Shown piece by piece: positions 1-7,760 of a stretch of 64,000 bases of DNA. Position numbers and translations under genes: made by a program. This DNA is from Pseudomonas sp. B20(2017). GTDB lineage: Bacteria > Pseudomonadota > Gammaproteobacteria > Pseudomonadales > Pseudomonadaceae. Location of the stretch: positions 277,761-341,760 of the forward strand of contig NZ_NEJP01000005.1 in assembly GCF_002113125.1 (NCBI RefSeq), in the 5' to 3' direction. Numbering within the stretch: position 1 is the first letter of the stretch; the number at the start of each line of letters is the position of its first letter. Under the pieces are notes generated by a model that saw nothing but the letters and a program-made list of their open reading frames with translations, had not been told where the DNA came from and made no database searches.

Positions 1-14
1 GGGTGACTTGTGCG

Positions 15-20
15 TATAAT
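15..20 (+). promoter_or_regulatory. Candidate -10 box (TATAAT) upstream of the acyltransferase gene
   Basis: A perfect TATAAT stands about 110 bases before the chosen start of the acyltransferase gene. The matching -35 box would fall at or beyond the window edge, so only half of the promoter can be judged. Inference from consensus alone. Confidence 0.35.
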
Positions 21-128
21 CGCCGGTCTATTTGCAGGGCCATTTTTGTCTGTCTACTTTTTCAGACCGTGCCCCGTTGGTTTTCGATCAAAACCTTTAC
101 TTACCCTAGCCGTTTCCAACAAGAGAGC

Positions 129-1295
129 ATGATGGGCGAATTCGATGCCATCCGACCTTACGACGACAGCGAAGTACCTGCGGTACTGGCGCGACTGCTC
201 GGCGACAAGGCGTTTCTAGATATCCTCACCCACTTCCGCTTCCCGCGTTTTGCCGGTGCCTTCGGCTGGATGCTCAAACCACTTATAGCCCATCGGCTGC
301 GTCGTGAGTTCGCCGACGTGACCTCCGTGGCCACTTTGCAGGACAAGGTCGAGTTCTACGTCGACCACACCATCGAGCGCGCCACCGACGGCGTGACCTA
401 CACCGGTGTCGAGCAATTCAAGTCCGGCAGCGCTTATCTGTTCATCGCCAACCACCGCGACATCGTGATGGACCCGGCCTTCGTCAACTACGCCGTGTAC
501 CACGCCGGCCTGCCGACGCCGCGCATCGCGATTGGCGACAACCTGCTGCAAAAGCCTTTCGTCAGCGATCTGATGCGTCTGAACAAGAGCTTCATCGTGC
601 ACCGTTCGATCACCGGGCGCCGCGAGAAAATGGCCGCCTATCAACTGCTGTCGGCCTACATCAACCACTCGATCCGCAATGACTGCGCCTCGATCTGGAT
701 CGCCCAGGCCGAAGGCCGCGCGAAGGACGGTGACGACCGTACCGAGTCGGCGATCCTCAAGATGTTCCACATGAGCCGCAAGGACGAGCCGTTCGGCGAA
801 GTCATTCAGTCGCTGAACCTGACCCCGGTTTCGATCAGCTACGAATATGACCCGTGCGACCAGGCCAAGGCCCGCGAGCTATACATCCGCGCCACCACCG
901 GCACCTACAGCAAGGCACCGGGCGAGGATGACGTGAGCATCGCCAAGGGCATCACCGGCTACAAGGGCCGGGTGCACGTGAACTTCGCCGCGCCGATCAC
1001 CGAGCTGTTCGAAGACACCAAGCAATTGGCGGTCGAGATGGACAAGCAGATTCTCGGCGGCTACCGGTTGTTCCCGGTGCATTACCTGGCGTACGCGCAG
1101 TGGGCCGATGCCGATCCGCAATTGGACGTACCGACGGCTGCCGAGGTGTTTGGCGCCGAGGAACTGGCCAAGGCCCAGGAAGAATGGCAGAACCGTCTGG
1201 ACGCCTGCCCCGAGGAGCATCGTCCGTATCTGGTGCTGCAATATGCGACGCCGGTGCGCAATCAGTACCGGGTCAAGGCTGGACTGCCGCTGTAA
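129..1295 (+). CDS. Glycerol-phosphate / lysophospholipid acyltransferase (PlsC-like)
   Basis: Probable membrane-associated 1-acyl-glycerol-3-phosphate-type acyltransferase of phospholipid synthesis, 388 residues. The LPLAT core is visible: an NHRDIVMD block with His109, and an EGR block (Glu195-Arg197) resembling the acceptor-binding motif. The start at 129 (tandem ATGs at 129 and 132) is preferred because an AAGAGAG ribosome site lies just before it and the reading frame upstream does not look coding. The catalytic block is odd: His109 and Asp115 are separated by five residues, not the usual four (HX4D), although Asp111 is also close. A rho-independent terminator follows. The substrate is not determined; the fold assignment is fairly sure. 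Confidence 0.8.
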   Translation: MMGEFDAIRPYDDSEVPAVLARLLGDKAFLDILTHFRFPRFAGAFGWMLKPLIAHRLRREFADVTSVATLQDKVEFYVDHTIERATDGVTYTGVEQFKSGSAYLFIANHRDIVMDPAFVNYAVYHAGLPTPRIAIGDNLLQKPFVSDLMRLNKSFIVHRSITGRREKMAAYQLLSAYINHSIRNDCASIWIAQAEGRAKDGDDRTESAILKMFHMSRKDEPFGEVIQSLNLTPVSISYEYDPCDQAKARELYIRATTGTYSKAPGEDDVSIAKGITGYKGRVHVNFAAPITELFEDTKQLAVEMDKQILGGYRLFPVHYLAYAQWADADPQLDVPTAAEVFGAEELAKAQEEWQNRLDACPEEHRPYLVLQYATPVRNQYRVKAGLPL

Positions 1296-1314
1296 GCGGT
1301 ATCGGCCAGATACA

Positions 1315-1342
1315 GGAACGGCGCCTTCGGGCGCCGTTCTTC
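1315..1342 (+). terminator. Rho-independent terminator after the acyltransferase gene
   Basis: A GAACGGCGCC / GGCGCCGTTC stem with a short TTCG loop is followed by TTCTTC. It lies between the converging acyltransferase gene and the minus-strand small membrane protein gene, so it may act in both directions. Confidence 0.7.
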
Positions 1343-1344
1343 GT

Positions 1345-1623
1345 TCAGAAGCGAGTACTGATCCAGGACACCAGCAACGCCAGGCCCAGGCAGGCAAAAC
1401 CGAAGCGGTAGAAGAAGCGGTTCATGCGCAGGGTCGCCCAATCGAGCACCGGCTCCTGATCCGGCTTATGCTGACGCTGGGCCGCGATACTGGCCATCGC
1501 CCGTTGTTCACGGCGGCGGGTCGCGTGCAGCAGCCAACTGCCGGGGAAGGCCAACAGCAGGGCCAGCAGGTTGATCAGTTTGGCGGGATGGGCGGTAAAC
1601 AGCGTCATCAAGTGCAGCGACAT
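1345..1623 (-). CDS. Small conserved membrane protein, function unknown
   Basis: A 92-residue protein with two likely transmembrane segments: residues about 12-27 (a Leu/Ala-rich stretch ending in a basic TRRREQR) and about 72-88 near the C terminus. A hydrophilic loop joins them. I chose the inner start at 1623 because the upstream extension is basic, low-complexity and reads like non-coding sequence. No catalytic motif is seen and I do not recognise the family. Convergent with the acyltransferase gene. Confidence 0.6.
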   Translation of the reverse strand: MSLHLMTLFTAHPAKLINLLALLLAFPGSWLLHATRRREQRAMASIAAQRQHKPDQEPVLDWATLRMNRFFYRFGFACLGLALLVSWISTRF

Positions 1624-1816
1624 CACAGACCTCAATTTAAACCGGTATGGCGAACGCCAGACCGACGACCGCGGCGCGGATTCTACCGAAACCCTCCCCG
1701 ACTGCCCTAGTCTTTGCGACAAATAACCCGTCAATCGACCGATGGCTGTCCTGTGTCACGGCATCGTCATTTGTTTCAGTCACCCTGCGCGCCTCGAAAC
1801 CGACACGGAACGCGAC

Positions 1817-2023
1817 ATGCTTCACGCTGAAAACCAGGATCGCCTGTACCTCATCTCCCCGTCCGACGAACAACAGACCCTCGTCGGCAGCCTGGCCTTC
1901 AATGTTCAGGACCGTCACTGGCTGGTGTATTGCGCCCTCGGCGGGCACCAGCATGCGGACTTGCCCGAGACCGATCTGCTGACCGGCGTCAGCGTCCTCG
2001 ACTTCTATTCGCAAGCCGCCTGA
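1817..2023 (+). CDS. Small conserved hypothetical protein (68 aa)
   Basis: A short soluble protein starting MLHAENQ. The composition is mixed hydrophobic/acidic and looks like a compact beta-rich domain (LYLISP, LVGSLAF, HWLVYCALG), with no signal peptide or recognised motif. The ATG at 1817 fits better than the one at 1742, whose extension lacks protein character. It ends just before a bidirectional terminator shared with the lipoprotein gene on the other strand. Function unknown. Confidence 0.5.
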   Translation: MLHAENQDRLYLISPSDEQQTLVGSLAFNVQDRHWLVYCALGGHQHADLPETDLLTGVSVLDFYSQAA

Positions 2024-2033
2024 ACGAAAAAAA

Positions 2034-2064
2034 CCCGGGGCCATCACTGGCTCCGGGCTTTTTC
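2034..2064. terminator. Bidirectional rho-independent terminator
   Basis: A stem of CCCGG-GGCC / GGCT-CCGGG is flanked by an A-run on the left and a T-run on the right. It can end transcription of the plus-strand small gene and of the minus-strand lipoprotein gene. Confidence 0.75.
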
Positions 2065-2080
2065 ACATCTGGCGCATGCC

Positions 2081-2665
2081 TTATTCGGCGAGGATCTGGC
2101 CGATGCTCGGATCCTTGAACAGGCGGGTCAGCGCATCACTCAATACGTCGCTGACCAGTTTGGTATTGGTTTCCTGATTCGGCGCCATGCCGAAGCGCTG
2201 GTCCAGCGACGCGCCGTAACGGCCGCTGTAGCGACGGTTGCCGCTCTGCACGTCGGAGCGGAAAGTCGCACCGATGGTGGCCTCGGTCACGTACATGCCT
2301 TCTTTCGGCGACTGGTATTTCAGTTCAGTCAGGGTCACGGTCAGTTGTGGAGCATTCATCGCGCCGTTGGACGGGGTGAAGCCCAGCAGACGCACGGCCG
2401 CTTCGGCCTGGGCCTGCAGCTTCGGCAGGATCTGCTCGCGCTGCACGGTGATGGCGCTGGTTTCCGGGTACAGGCCGCCACGGGTGCCGAGGGTTGGCGA
2501 CGGACGACCGTCGACGACGCGAACCACGACAGGCTGGCCGTGGCCGACCGGTGCCAGCTGAGTGGTCAGCTTCGGTTCCGGGCTCAGTTGTTGCGGGCTG
2601 TGGGCGCAGCCAACCAGGGTCAAACTGGTCACAGTGATCAAACCGAACAACAGGCGTTGCAACAT
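2081..2665 (-). CDS. yajG: YajG-family outer-membrane lipoprotein
   Basis: A predicted lipoprotein of 194 residues. The N terminus MLQRLLFGLITVTSLTLVGC is a signal peptide with a lipobox (LVGC) and the lipidated Cys20; the next residues (AHS) do not suggest inner-membrane retention. The rest matches the YajG pattern: a VVRVVDGR stretch, a Leu/Lys-rich central region and a C terminus with a Leu-Phe-Lys-Asp helix. The family has no settled function. The start at 2665 is fixed by the signal peptide. It stands alone and converges on the shared terminator. Confidence 0.75.
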   Translation of the reverse strand: MLQRLLFGLITVTSLTLVGCAHSPQQLSPEPKLTTQLAPVGHGQPVVVRVVDGRPSPTLGTRGGLYPETSAITVQREQILPKLQAQAEAAVRLLGFTPSNGAMNAPQLTVTLTELKYQSPKEGMYVTEATIGATFRSDVQSGNRRYSGRYGASLDQRFGMAPNQETNTKLVSDVLSDALTRLFKDPSIGQILAE

Positions 2666-2855
2666 GCTCTTCTCTCCAGAATCAGGCACAGACAGGCCGG
2701 CAGTATAGCGGTGGGCCACTGCGGGTCACCAGCACTGATATCTATGACAAAACCCGCTGCCAGCGGTTCCTGTCACACATTCGTCACCCCCCATACACGT
2801 GCGCGTCACGGCCCTTTGCCAAGCTTGCTCACAGATCCCCAAAAGGAGCACTGCC

Positions 2856-3089
2856 ATGCGCTATCTGATCTCGTTGTTCGCCCCACGCCCGCTGCACCGC
2901 AGCTTCGCCCTGCTCGACCGCAACGGCCATTGCCAGGCCTTCAAGCAATGCAGCCTGCAGCCAATGGGTGATGGTTGGGTCGAAATCGAGGAAATCCGCC
3001 TCAACTGGTTGCACCAACCCTTGCCTGCCAGCGCCCGGGTCGAACAGCAGCGCCCACGCGCACGTGCCCAGGCAATGTTGAGCATCTGA
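2856..3089 (+). CDS. Small conserved hypothetical protein (77 aa)
   Basis: A 77-residue protein beginning MRYLISLF with a clear AAAAGGAG ribosome site about eight bases upstream. It is rich in Arg, Gln and Leu, has one WVEIEEIRLNWL amphipathic stretch in the middle, and ends with a basic QRPRARAQA tail. No signal peptide or known motif. The ribosome site and protein-like composition support it as real. Function unknown. Confidence 0.55.
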   Translation: MRYLISLFAPRPLHRSFALLDRNGHCQAFKQCSLQPMGDGWVEIEEIRLNWLHQPLPASARVEQQRPRARAQAMLSI

Positions 3090-3788
3090 CCGGATGCCTA
3101 ATAAAAGTCATTAAACTCGACCAACTCCCCGCATTTCTTCGATACAATCTCCCCCCGATTATAAGGACGTCTCCTGATCGGGCCCCGCAACAGCGTCAAT
3201 GCGCTTGCATTGGCATCCAAATCGCCCACAGAGAGCCGCCCACACAGATCGAGTGAAGCTGGCGTGCTTGCTGTTTCCCTGGCAAATCCCGCTTTTCGCG
3301 AATCTGCAGAGCTGTCATGACGCTCGGCCACTGATTGTTTGCCCCTCCGGGCACGGTGCCAGCCCCGGACAGCCCTTTTTGAGGTTCACGTCTTCAAAAG
3401 AGCGTGAAAAAAACGGGTTTTCACAACTTCACAAGAGTGTGGCGAGCAAATGAATAGTTTTGCGTCTGAACATGCACCATTAGCGTCTGAAACAGCCCAA
3501 CGACACAGGAACGGGAACGCCTCGACTACCGGAGCCTGAAGCCTGTCCGCTACGGATTTGGTTGCACAAACGGATGTCTCGACCATAAGTCGAATTGCCA
3601 GCCCCGTGCCGAAATGAGTTCATGGGACTCTTTAAGCCAGGCCGCACGCATCCGTCGAAGTTGCGAAAAATTGCGAAGATTCGGACATGGCACACCTGAC
3701 CAAGGATCCCCGGGGCTCAACTGATCTGCCCTGGACGCCTGGCAGCCATGCCGACAATTTGGTGCTGCAGATTTTGGAGACGCGTTAA
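3090..3788 (+). other. Long non-coding stretch before mqo (possible structured leader)
   Basis: About 700 bases with no convincing gene; short frames here lack ribosome sites and protein character. A GTGAAAA / TTTTCAC hairpin is visible around 3403-3423. An AT-rich patch (AATAAAAGTCATTAAAC) near 3099-3118 and CGATTATAAGG near 3157 could be promoter elements. The last 150 bases before mqo contain several short inverted repeats. I cannot assign a known RNA family. Confidence 0.4.
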
Positions 3789-5297
3789 ATGGCGCATAAC
3801 GAAGCAGTCGACGTAGTTCTGGTTGGGGCCGGCATCATGAGTGCCACCCTCGCAGTACTGCTCAAAGAGCTCGACCCGGCGATCAAGCTGGAAGTCGTCG
3901 AGCTGATGGATTCCGGTGCCGCGGAGAGTTCCAACCCATGGAACAACGCCGGTACCGGCCACGCCGGCCTGTGCGAGCTGAACTACACGCCACAGGCTGC
4001 CGACGGCACCGTCGACATCAAGAAAGCCGTGCACATCAACACCCAGTTCGAGGTGTCGAAGCAGTTCTGGTCGTACCTGACCAGGAAAGGCACGTTCGGC
4101 TCGTGCAAATCCTTCATCAGCCCGGTGCCGCACCTGAGTTACGTCGAGGGTGAGAAAGGCGTTTCGTTCCTCAAGGAACGTTTCAATACGCTGCGCAAGC
4201 ACCACGCCTTCGCCGACATGGAATACACCGAAGACAAGGCGAAGATGACCGAGTGGATGCCGCTGATGATGCCGGGTCGTCCGAAAGACCAGGTGCTCGC
4301 CGCCACCCGCGTGATCAACGGCACCGACGTCAACTTCGGCGCCTTGACCAATCAGTTGCTCAAGCACCTGACCAGCGCACCCGATGCTCAGGTCAAGTAC
4401 TGCAAGCGCGTGACCGGCCTCAAGCGTAACGCCAACGGCTGGACCGTCAGCATCAAGGACGTCAACAGCGGCAACACCCGTGAAGTCGACGCCAAGTTCG
4501 TGTTCCTCGGCGCTGGTGGCGCGGCCCTGCCGCTGCTGCAAGCCTCGGGCATCGAAGAAAGCAAAGGCTTCGGCGGCTTCCCGATCAGCGGCCAGTGGCT
4601 GCGTTGCGACAACCCGGAAGTGGTCAAGCATCACCAGGCCAAGGTTTACAGCCAGGCCGCCGTGGGTTCGCCACCGATGTCCGTGCCGCACCTGGACACC
4701 CGCGTAGTCGATGGCAAGAAATCCCTGCTGTTCGGGCCATACGCCGGTTTCACCACCAAGTTCCTCAAGCACGGTTCCTTCATGGACCTGCCGCTGTCGG
4801 TTCGCGCCGGTAACATCGGGCCGATGCTGGCCGTGGCGAAAAACAACATGGACCTGACCAAGTACCTGGTCAGCGAAGTGATGCAGTCGATGGAACAGCG
4901 CCTGGAATCCCTGCGTCGTTTCTATCCGGAGGCGAAAGCCGAAGACTGGCGCCTGGAAGTGGCCGGCCAACGGGTGCAGATCATCAAGAAAGACCCGAAA
5001 AAAGGCGGCATCCTGCAGTTCGGTACCGAACTGGTGGCTGCGAAGGACGGCTCCCTCGCCGCCCTGCTCGGCGCTTCGCCAGGCGCTTCGGTGACCGTTT
5101 CGATCATGCTGGAACTGATCGAGAAATGCTTCCCGGCCAAAGCCAAGGGTGAGTGGGCCGCCAAACTGGCGGAAATCTTCCCCGCCCGCGAAAAGGTCCT
5201 GGAAACCGACGCTGCGCTGTATCGCAAGATCAACACGCAGAACAACGTCGCGCTGGAACTGGTTGAAGCCAGCAACGAGACCGAAAGCTACGCCTGA
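3789..5297 (+). CDS. mqo: Malate:quinone oxidoreductase
   Basis: FAD-dependent, membrane-associated enzyme that oxidises malate to oxaloacetate and passes electrons to the quinone pool, replacing or assisting malate dehydrogenase in the TCA cycle. At 502 residues it has the usual family length. The N-terminal dinucleotide fold ([16 protein letters not shown], residues 5-20) and the family block around [14 protein letters not shown] (residues 44-57) are clear, as is the FGPYAGF stretch near residue 318. It is monocistronic, with a long leader before it and a strong terminator after. Pseudomonads often carry two mqo copies; this one sits in the PA4640 (mqoB) context. Assignment is firm. Confidence 0.95.
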   Translation: MAHNEAVDVVLVGAGIMSATLAVLLKELDPAIKLEVVELMDSGAAESSNPWNNAGTGHAGLCELNYTPQAADGTVDIKKAVHINTQFEVSKQFWSYLTRKGTFGSCKSFISPVPHLSYVEGEKGVSFLKERFNTLRKHHAFADMEYTEDKAKMTEWMPLMMPGRPKDQVLAATRVINGTDVNFGALTNQLLKHLTSAPDAQVKYCKRVTGLKRNANGWTVSIKDVNSGNTREVDAKFVFLGAGGAALPLLQASGIEESKGFGGFPISGQWLRCDNPEVVKHHQAKVYSQAAVGSPPMSVPHLDTRVVDGKKSLLFGPYAGFTTKFLKHGSFMDLPLSVRAGNIGPMLAVAKNNMDLTKYLVSEVMQSMEQRLESLRRFYPEAKAEDWRLEVAGQRVQIIKKDPKKGGILQFGTELVAAKDGSLAALLGASPGASVTVSIMLELIEKCFPAKAKGEWAAKLAEIFPAREKVLETDAALYRKINTQNNVALELVEASNETESYA

Positions 5298-5311
5298 TTC
5301 GGCTCCATGAA

Positions 5312-5347
5312 AAACGCCCCGCACTCGATGAGTGCGGGGCGTTTTTT
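5312..5347 (+). terminator. Rho-independent terminator after mqo
   Basis: An ACGCCCCGCACTC / GAGTGCGGGGCGT stem with a GAT loop is followed by seven T residues; a textbook intrinsic terminator. Confidence 0.9.
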
Positions 5348-5372
5348 TATGCCTCGGGAAAACCGCGGGCTA

Positions 5373-5660
5373 TCAGCCGCGGGCTTTTTCGATCAGCTCG
5401 ATGTATTCCGCCGCGTTGCGTTGATCGCGGATCTGGTCGACGAAGGTCTGGCCGTGCTCGTCCTTGCCGTCCAGGTCATAACCGGCTGCAACGAAGAACG
5501 TCAGGAAACGCTCGAAATCATCAATGCGAAGGCCACGGTAAGCCTTGACCAGTTTGTGCAGCGACGGCGAGGTGGCGTCGACCGGCTCAAAATCGAGGAA
5601 CAGCTTGATCTGCTCATCGCCGATCTCGTCACCAATCACTTGCTTCTTATCTTTACGCAT
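5373..5660 (-). CDS. PA4642-family small conserved protein
   Basis: A 95-residue soluble protein. It starts MRKDKKQVIGDEIGDE and has helical segments typical of the Pseudomonas-conserved PA4642 family (Leu/Phe-rich central part around FERFLTFFVAAGYDL, C-terminal YIELIEKA). Length and position next to mqo match PA4642 in P. aeruginosa. No catalytic motif is visible. Function unknown. The terminator and gene end of mqo lie immediately beyond. Confidence 0.75.
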   Translation of the reverse strand: MRKDKKQVIGDEIGDEQIKLFLDFEPVDATSPSLHKLVKAYRGLRIDDFERFLTFFVAAGYDLDGKDEHGQTFVDQIRDQRNAAEYIELIEKARG

Positions 5661-5723
5661 TGCCGACTCCAGCTCGCAGACATTTCACGGGGCAGGCAGT
5701 TTACCCCTGCGCAGGCACAAGGC

Positions 5724-6203
5724 TCAACGCGAGCGCGTGCTGCCGGTGTGCAAATCGGCCCAGATGTGACCGTTGGCGTAGGTCAGGAACTGGCAATACA
5801 CGGTGTCGTTGCGCAACAGATCAATCACCACCCGGTATTGGGCCAGCGGGTAGTAGAGCGTCAGAGTCTTGCTCTTGGCGTCATACGCCGGCTTTTTCAG
5901 GCTTTTACTTTCGCCATCGAAGTTGACCAGCACCTGATTGATCGTCGCTCCCTTGTTCAGGGATTTGCCTTTGAGGCGGATCATCAAGGACGAGGTGACC
6001 GGAATCGGCTGCTGATTGGACTGGCGCTGGGCCCCCACCACCACGGAATAGTCGGTGACCTGCAACAGTTGCTGCTGCTCGGGCTCGGCATCGCGCAGGG
6101 TCAGGTCGTCGGGCGGCAGGAATTGACTGTGCATCGGGGCGGCGGCCAGGGGCAGGCTGAGGGTCAGCAACAGGGCGGCGCAGCTGCGGATCAAGAGGCT
6201 CAT
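5724..6203 (-). CDS. Exported conserved hypothetical protein
   Basis: 159 residues with a clear signal peptide (MSLLIRSCAALLLTLSLPLA, cleavage probably after AAA near residue 22). The mature part is beta-rich with repeated Lys/Leu stretches (SLMIRLKGKSLNKG, SKTLTLYYPLAQYRVV) and probably lies in the periplasm. It corresponds by position to the PA4643-PA4644 interval. I do not recognise the family and see no active-site motif. Confidence 0.65.
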   Translation of the reverse strand: MSLLIRSCAALLLTLSLPLAAAPMHSQFLPPDDLTLRDAEPEQQQLLQVTDYSVVVGAQRQSNQQPIPVTSSLMIRLKGKSLNKGATINQVLVNFDGESKSLKKPAYDAKSKTLTLYYPLAQYRVVIDLLRNDTVYCQFLTYANGHIWADLHTGSTRSR

Positions 6204-6275
6204 GACGGGCTCCGGGGGACGGGGCCGAGCACTCTAGCATGGGTGTACACAAGTGGATCAGCACACCGAAAACAA

Positions 6276-6382
6276 CTGTGGGAGCGGGCTTGCTCGCGAA
6301 GGCGTCGGGTCAGTTGAAATCTCTGAAACTGACACACCGCTTTCGTCGGATCGCCGCCCGGAGCAAGCTCGCTCCCACAGGG
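6276..6382. repeat. REPIN: paired inverted REP sequences
   Basis: Two inverted copies of the Pseudomonas REP core (CTGTGGGAGCGGGCTTGC and its complement GCAAGCTCGCTCCCACAG) enclose about 60 bases. It lies between the exported unknown gene and hpt. This is the same family as the repeats near 21.4, 53.7 and 60.1 kb. Confidence 0.85.
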
Positions 6383-6396
6383 TGCAATGCGGGTGC

Positions 6397-6954
6397 TTAC
6401 ATGCCTTTGACGGCGAAGATCCCGTTGGCGTTGCGCCAGTAGCCTTTGTAGTCCATGCCGTAACCGAAGATGTAACGGTCGATGCATGGCAGACCGACGA
6501 AATCGGCTTTCAGGTTAGGACGGGCCTTGCGGTCGTGGTCCTTGTCGATCAGCACGGCAGTGTGCACTTTGCGCGCGCCGGCGTGACGGCAGAAGTCGAT
6601 GATCGCGCCCAGGGTGTGACCTTCGTCGAGGATGTCGTCGATGATCAGCACGTCGCGGTCGATGAACGAGACTTCCGGCTTGGCTTTCCAGAACAGGTCG
6701 CCGCCGCTGGTTTCATTGCGGTAACGGGTAGCGTGCAGGTAGGACGCTTCCAGCGGGAACTGCAGATGCGTCAGCAGTTTGCCGGAGAAGATCAGGCCGC
6801 CGTTCATCACGCAGAACACCACCGGGTTGCTGTCGGCCAGTTGTTCGTTGATTTGTGCACCGACGCGGGCAATGGCAGCCTCGACTTCAGCTTCGGTGTA
6901 CAGGCAGTCAGCCTCTCGCATGATTTGACGGATATGCTCGAGATCAGCGGACAT
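6397..6954 (-). CDS. hpt: Hypoxanthine-guanine phosphoribosyltransferase
   Basis: Purine salvage enzyme that converts hypoxanthine or guanine plus PRPP to IMP or GMP; 185 residues. The PRPP-binding loop is VLIIDDILDEGHT at residues 102-114, and CVMNGGLIFSG (48-58) is the second phosphoribosyltransferase block. I chose the start at 6954 (MSADLEHIRQ) over an upstream one because the extension is not conserved-looking. It corresponds to PA4645. It is divergent from upp, with a perfect 16-base palindrome in the shared promoter region. Product assignment is firm; the exact purine preference is not shown. Confidence 0.9.
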   Translation of the reverse strand: MSADLEHIRQIMREADCLYTEAEVEAAIARVGAQINEQLADSNPVVFCVMNGGLIFSGKLLTHLQFPLEASYLHATRYRNETSGGDLFWKAKPEVSFIDRDVLIIDDILDEGHTLGAIIDFCRHAGARKVHTAVLIDKDHDRKARPNLKADFVGLPCIDRYIFGYGMDYKGYWRNANGIFAVKGM

Positions 6955-7045
6955 GGCGCTCTCCAGGGGGGACGGATTTCGGAAAAGCGGGCAAAGGTAC
7001 GCATCAACCGGGGCCGAATCAAGCATTTGTGGACTAACGTACTGT

Positions 7046-7061
7046 ATGTCCTATAGGACAT
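7046..7061. promoter_or_regulatory. Perfect 16-bp palindrome between divergent hpt and upp
   Basis: ATGTCCTATAGGACAT is self-complementary over all 16 bases. It lies 92 bases from the hpt start and 59 bases before upp. The size and symmetry suit a dimeric regulator operator acting on one or both salvage genes. No regulator is identified. Confidence 0.5.
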
Positions 7062-7119
7062 CACCCTCGGATAGATTAATCTAGGCCGGTTTTTTTGCCC
7101 GCCGCCGGAGCCTTTCCCC

Positions 7120-7758
7120 ATGTCCATCCAAGAGATCCGCCATCCGCTGATCCGTCACAAACTTGGCCTTATGCGCCGTGCAGACATCAGCACCAAGAAT
7201 TTCCGCGAGCTCGCTCAGGAAGTCGGTGCCCTGTTGACCTATGAAGCGACCAAAGACCTGCCGCTGGAAACCTACGATATCGAAGGTTGGTGCGGCACCG
7301 TGCCGGTCGAGAAAATCGCCGGCAAGAAGATTACCGTCGTGCCGATCCTGCGTGCCGGCATCGGCATGCTCGAAGGCGTGCTGAGCCTGATCCCGGGCGC
7401 CAAAGTCAGCGCCGTCGGCGTTGCCCGTAACGAAGAAACCCTGCAGGCCCACACCTATCTGGAAAAACTGGTTCCGGAAATCGACGAACGCCTGGCGATG
7501 ATCATCGACCCGATGCTCGCCACCGGCAGCTCCATGGTCGCGACCATCGACCTGCTGAAGAAGGCCGGTTGCAAGGACATCCGCGCAATGGTGCTGGTTG
7601 CCGCGCCGGAAGGCATTGCCGCTGTCGAGAAAGCTCATCCGGACGTGATCATCTACACCGCGTCCATCGATCAGAAACTCAACGAGCACGGTTACATCAT
7701 TCCTGGGCTTGGCGATGCCGGTGACAAGATCTTCGGCACCAAGCAGAAGGACGCGTAA
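7120..7758 (+). CDS. upp: Uracil phosphoribosyltransferase
   Basis: Pyrimidine salvage: uracil plus PRPP gives UMP; cytosolic. 212 residues, close to the usual 208-212. The PRPP site is [12 protein letters not shown] at residues 128-139, and the [10 protein letters not shown] block (74-83) is characteristic of Upp. It is followed two bases later by uraA, so uptake and activation of uracil form one operon. Firm assignment. Confidence 0.96.
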   Translation: MSIQEIRHPLIRHKLGLMRRADISTKNFRELAQEVGALLTYEATKDLPLETYDIEGWCGTVPVEKIAGKKITVVPILRAGIGMLEGVLSLIPGAKVSAVGVARNEETLQAHTYLEKLVPEIDERLAMIIDPMLATGSSMVATIDLLKKAGCKDIRAMVLVAAPEGIAAVEKAHPDVIIYTASIDQKLNEHGYIIPGLGDAGDKIFGTKQKDA

Positions 7759-7760
7759 GC

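Noticed and set aside
3..128. N-terminal extension of the acyltransferase (start near base 3)
   Set aside because: The extension reads Cys/Arg/Phe-rich, overlaps a TATAAT box, and a better ribosome site precedes 129.
3717..5324. Long open frame antisense to mqo (535 codons)
   Set aside because: It mirrors a firmly assigned gene; the His/Arg/Gln/Val-rich translation without domains is typical of antisense frames in GC-rich DNA.
6243..6248. Isolated TGTACA near the exported unknown gene as a PplR operator
   Set aside because: No second half-site at 12 bases on either side.
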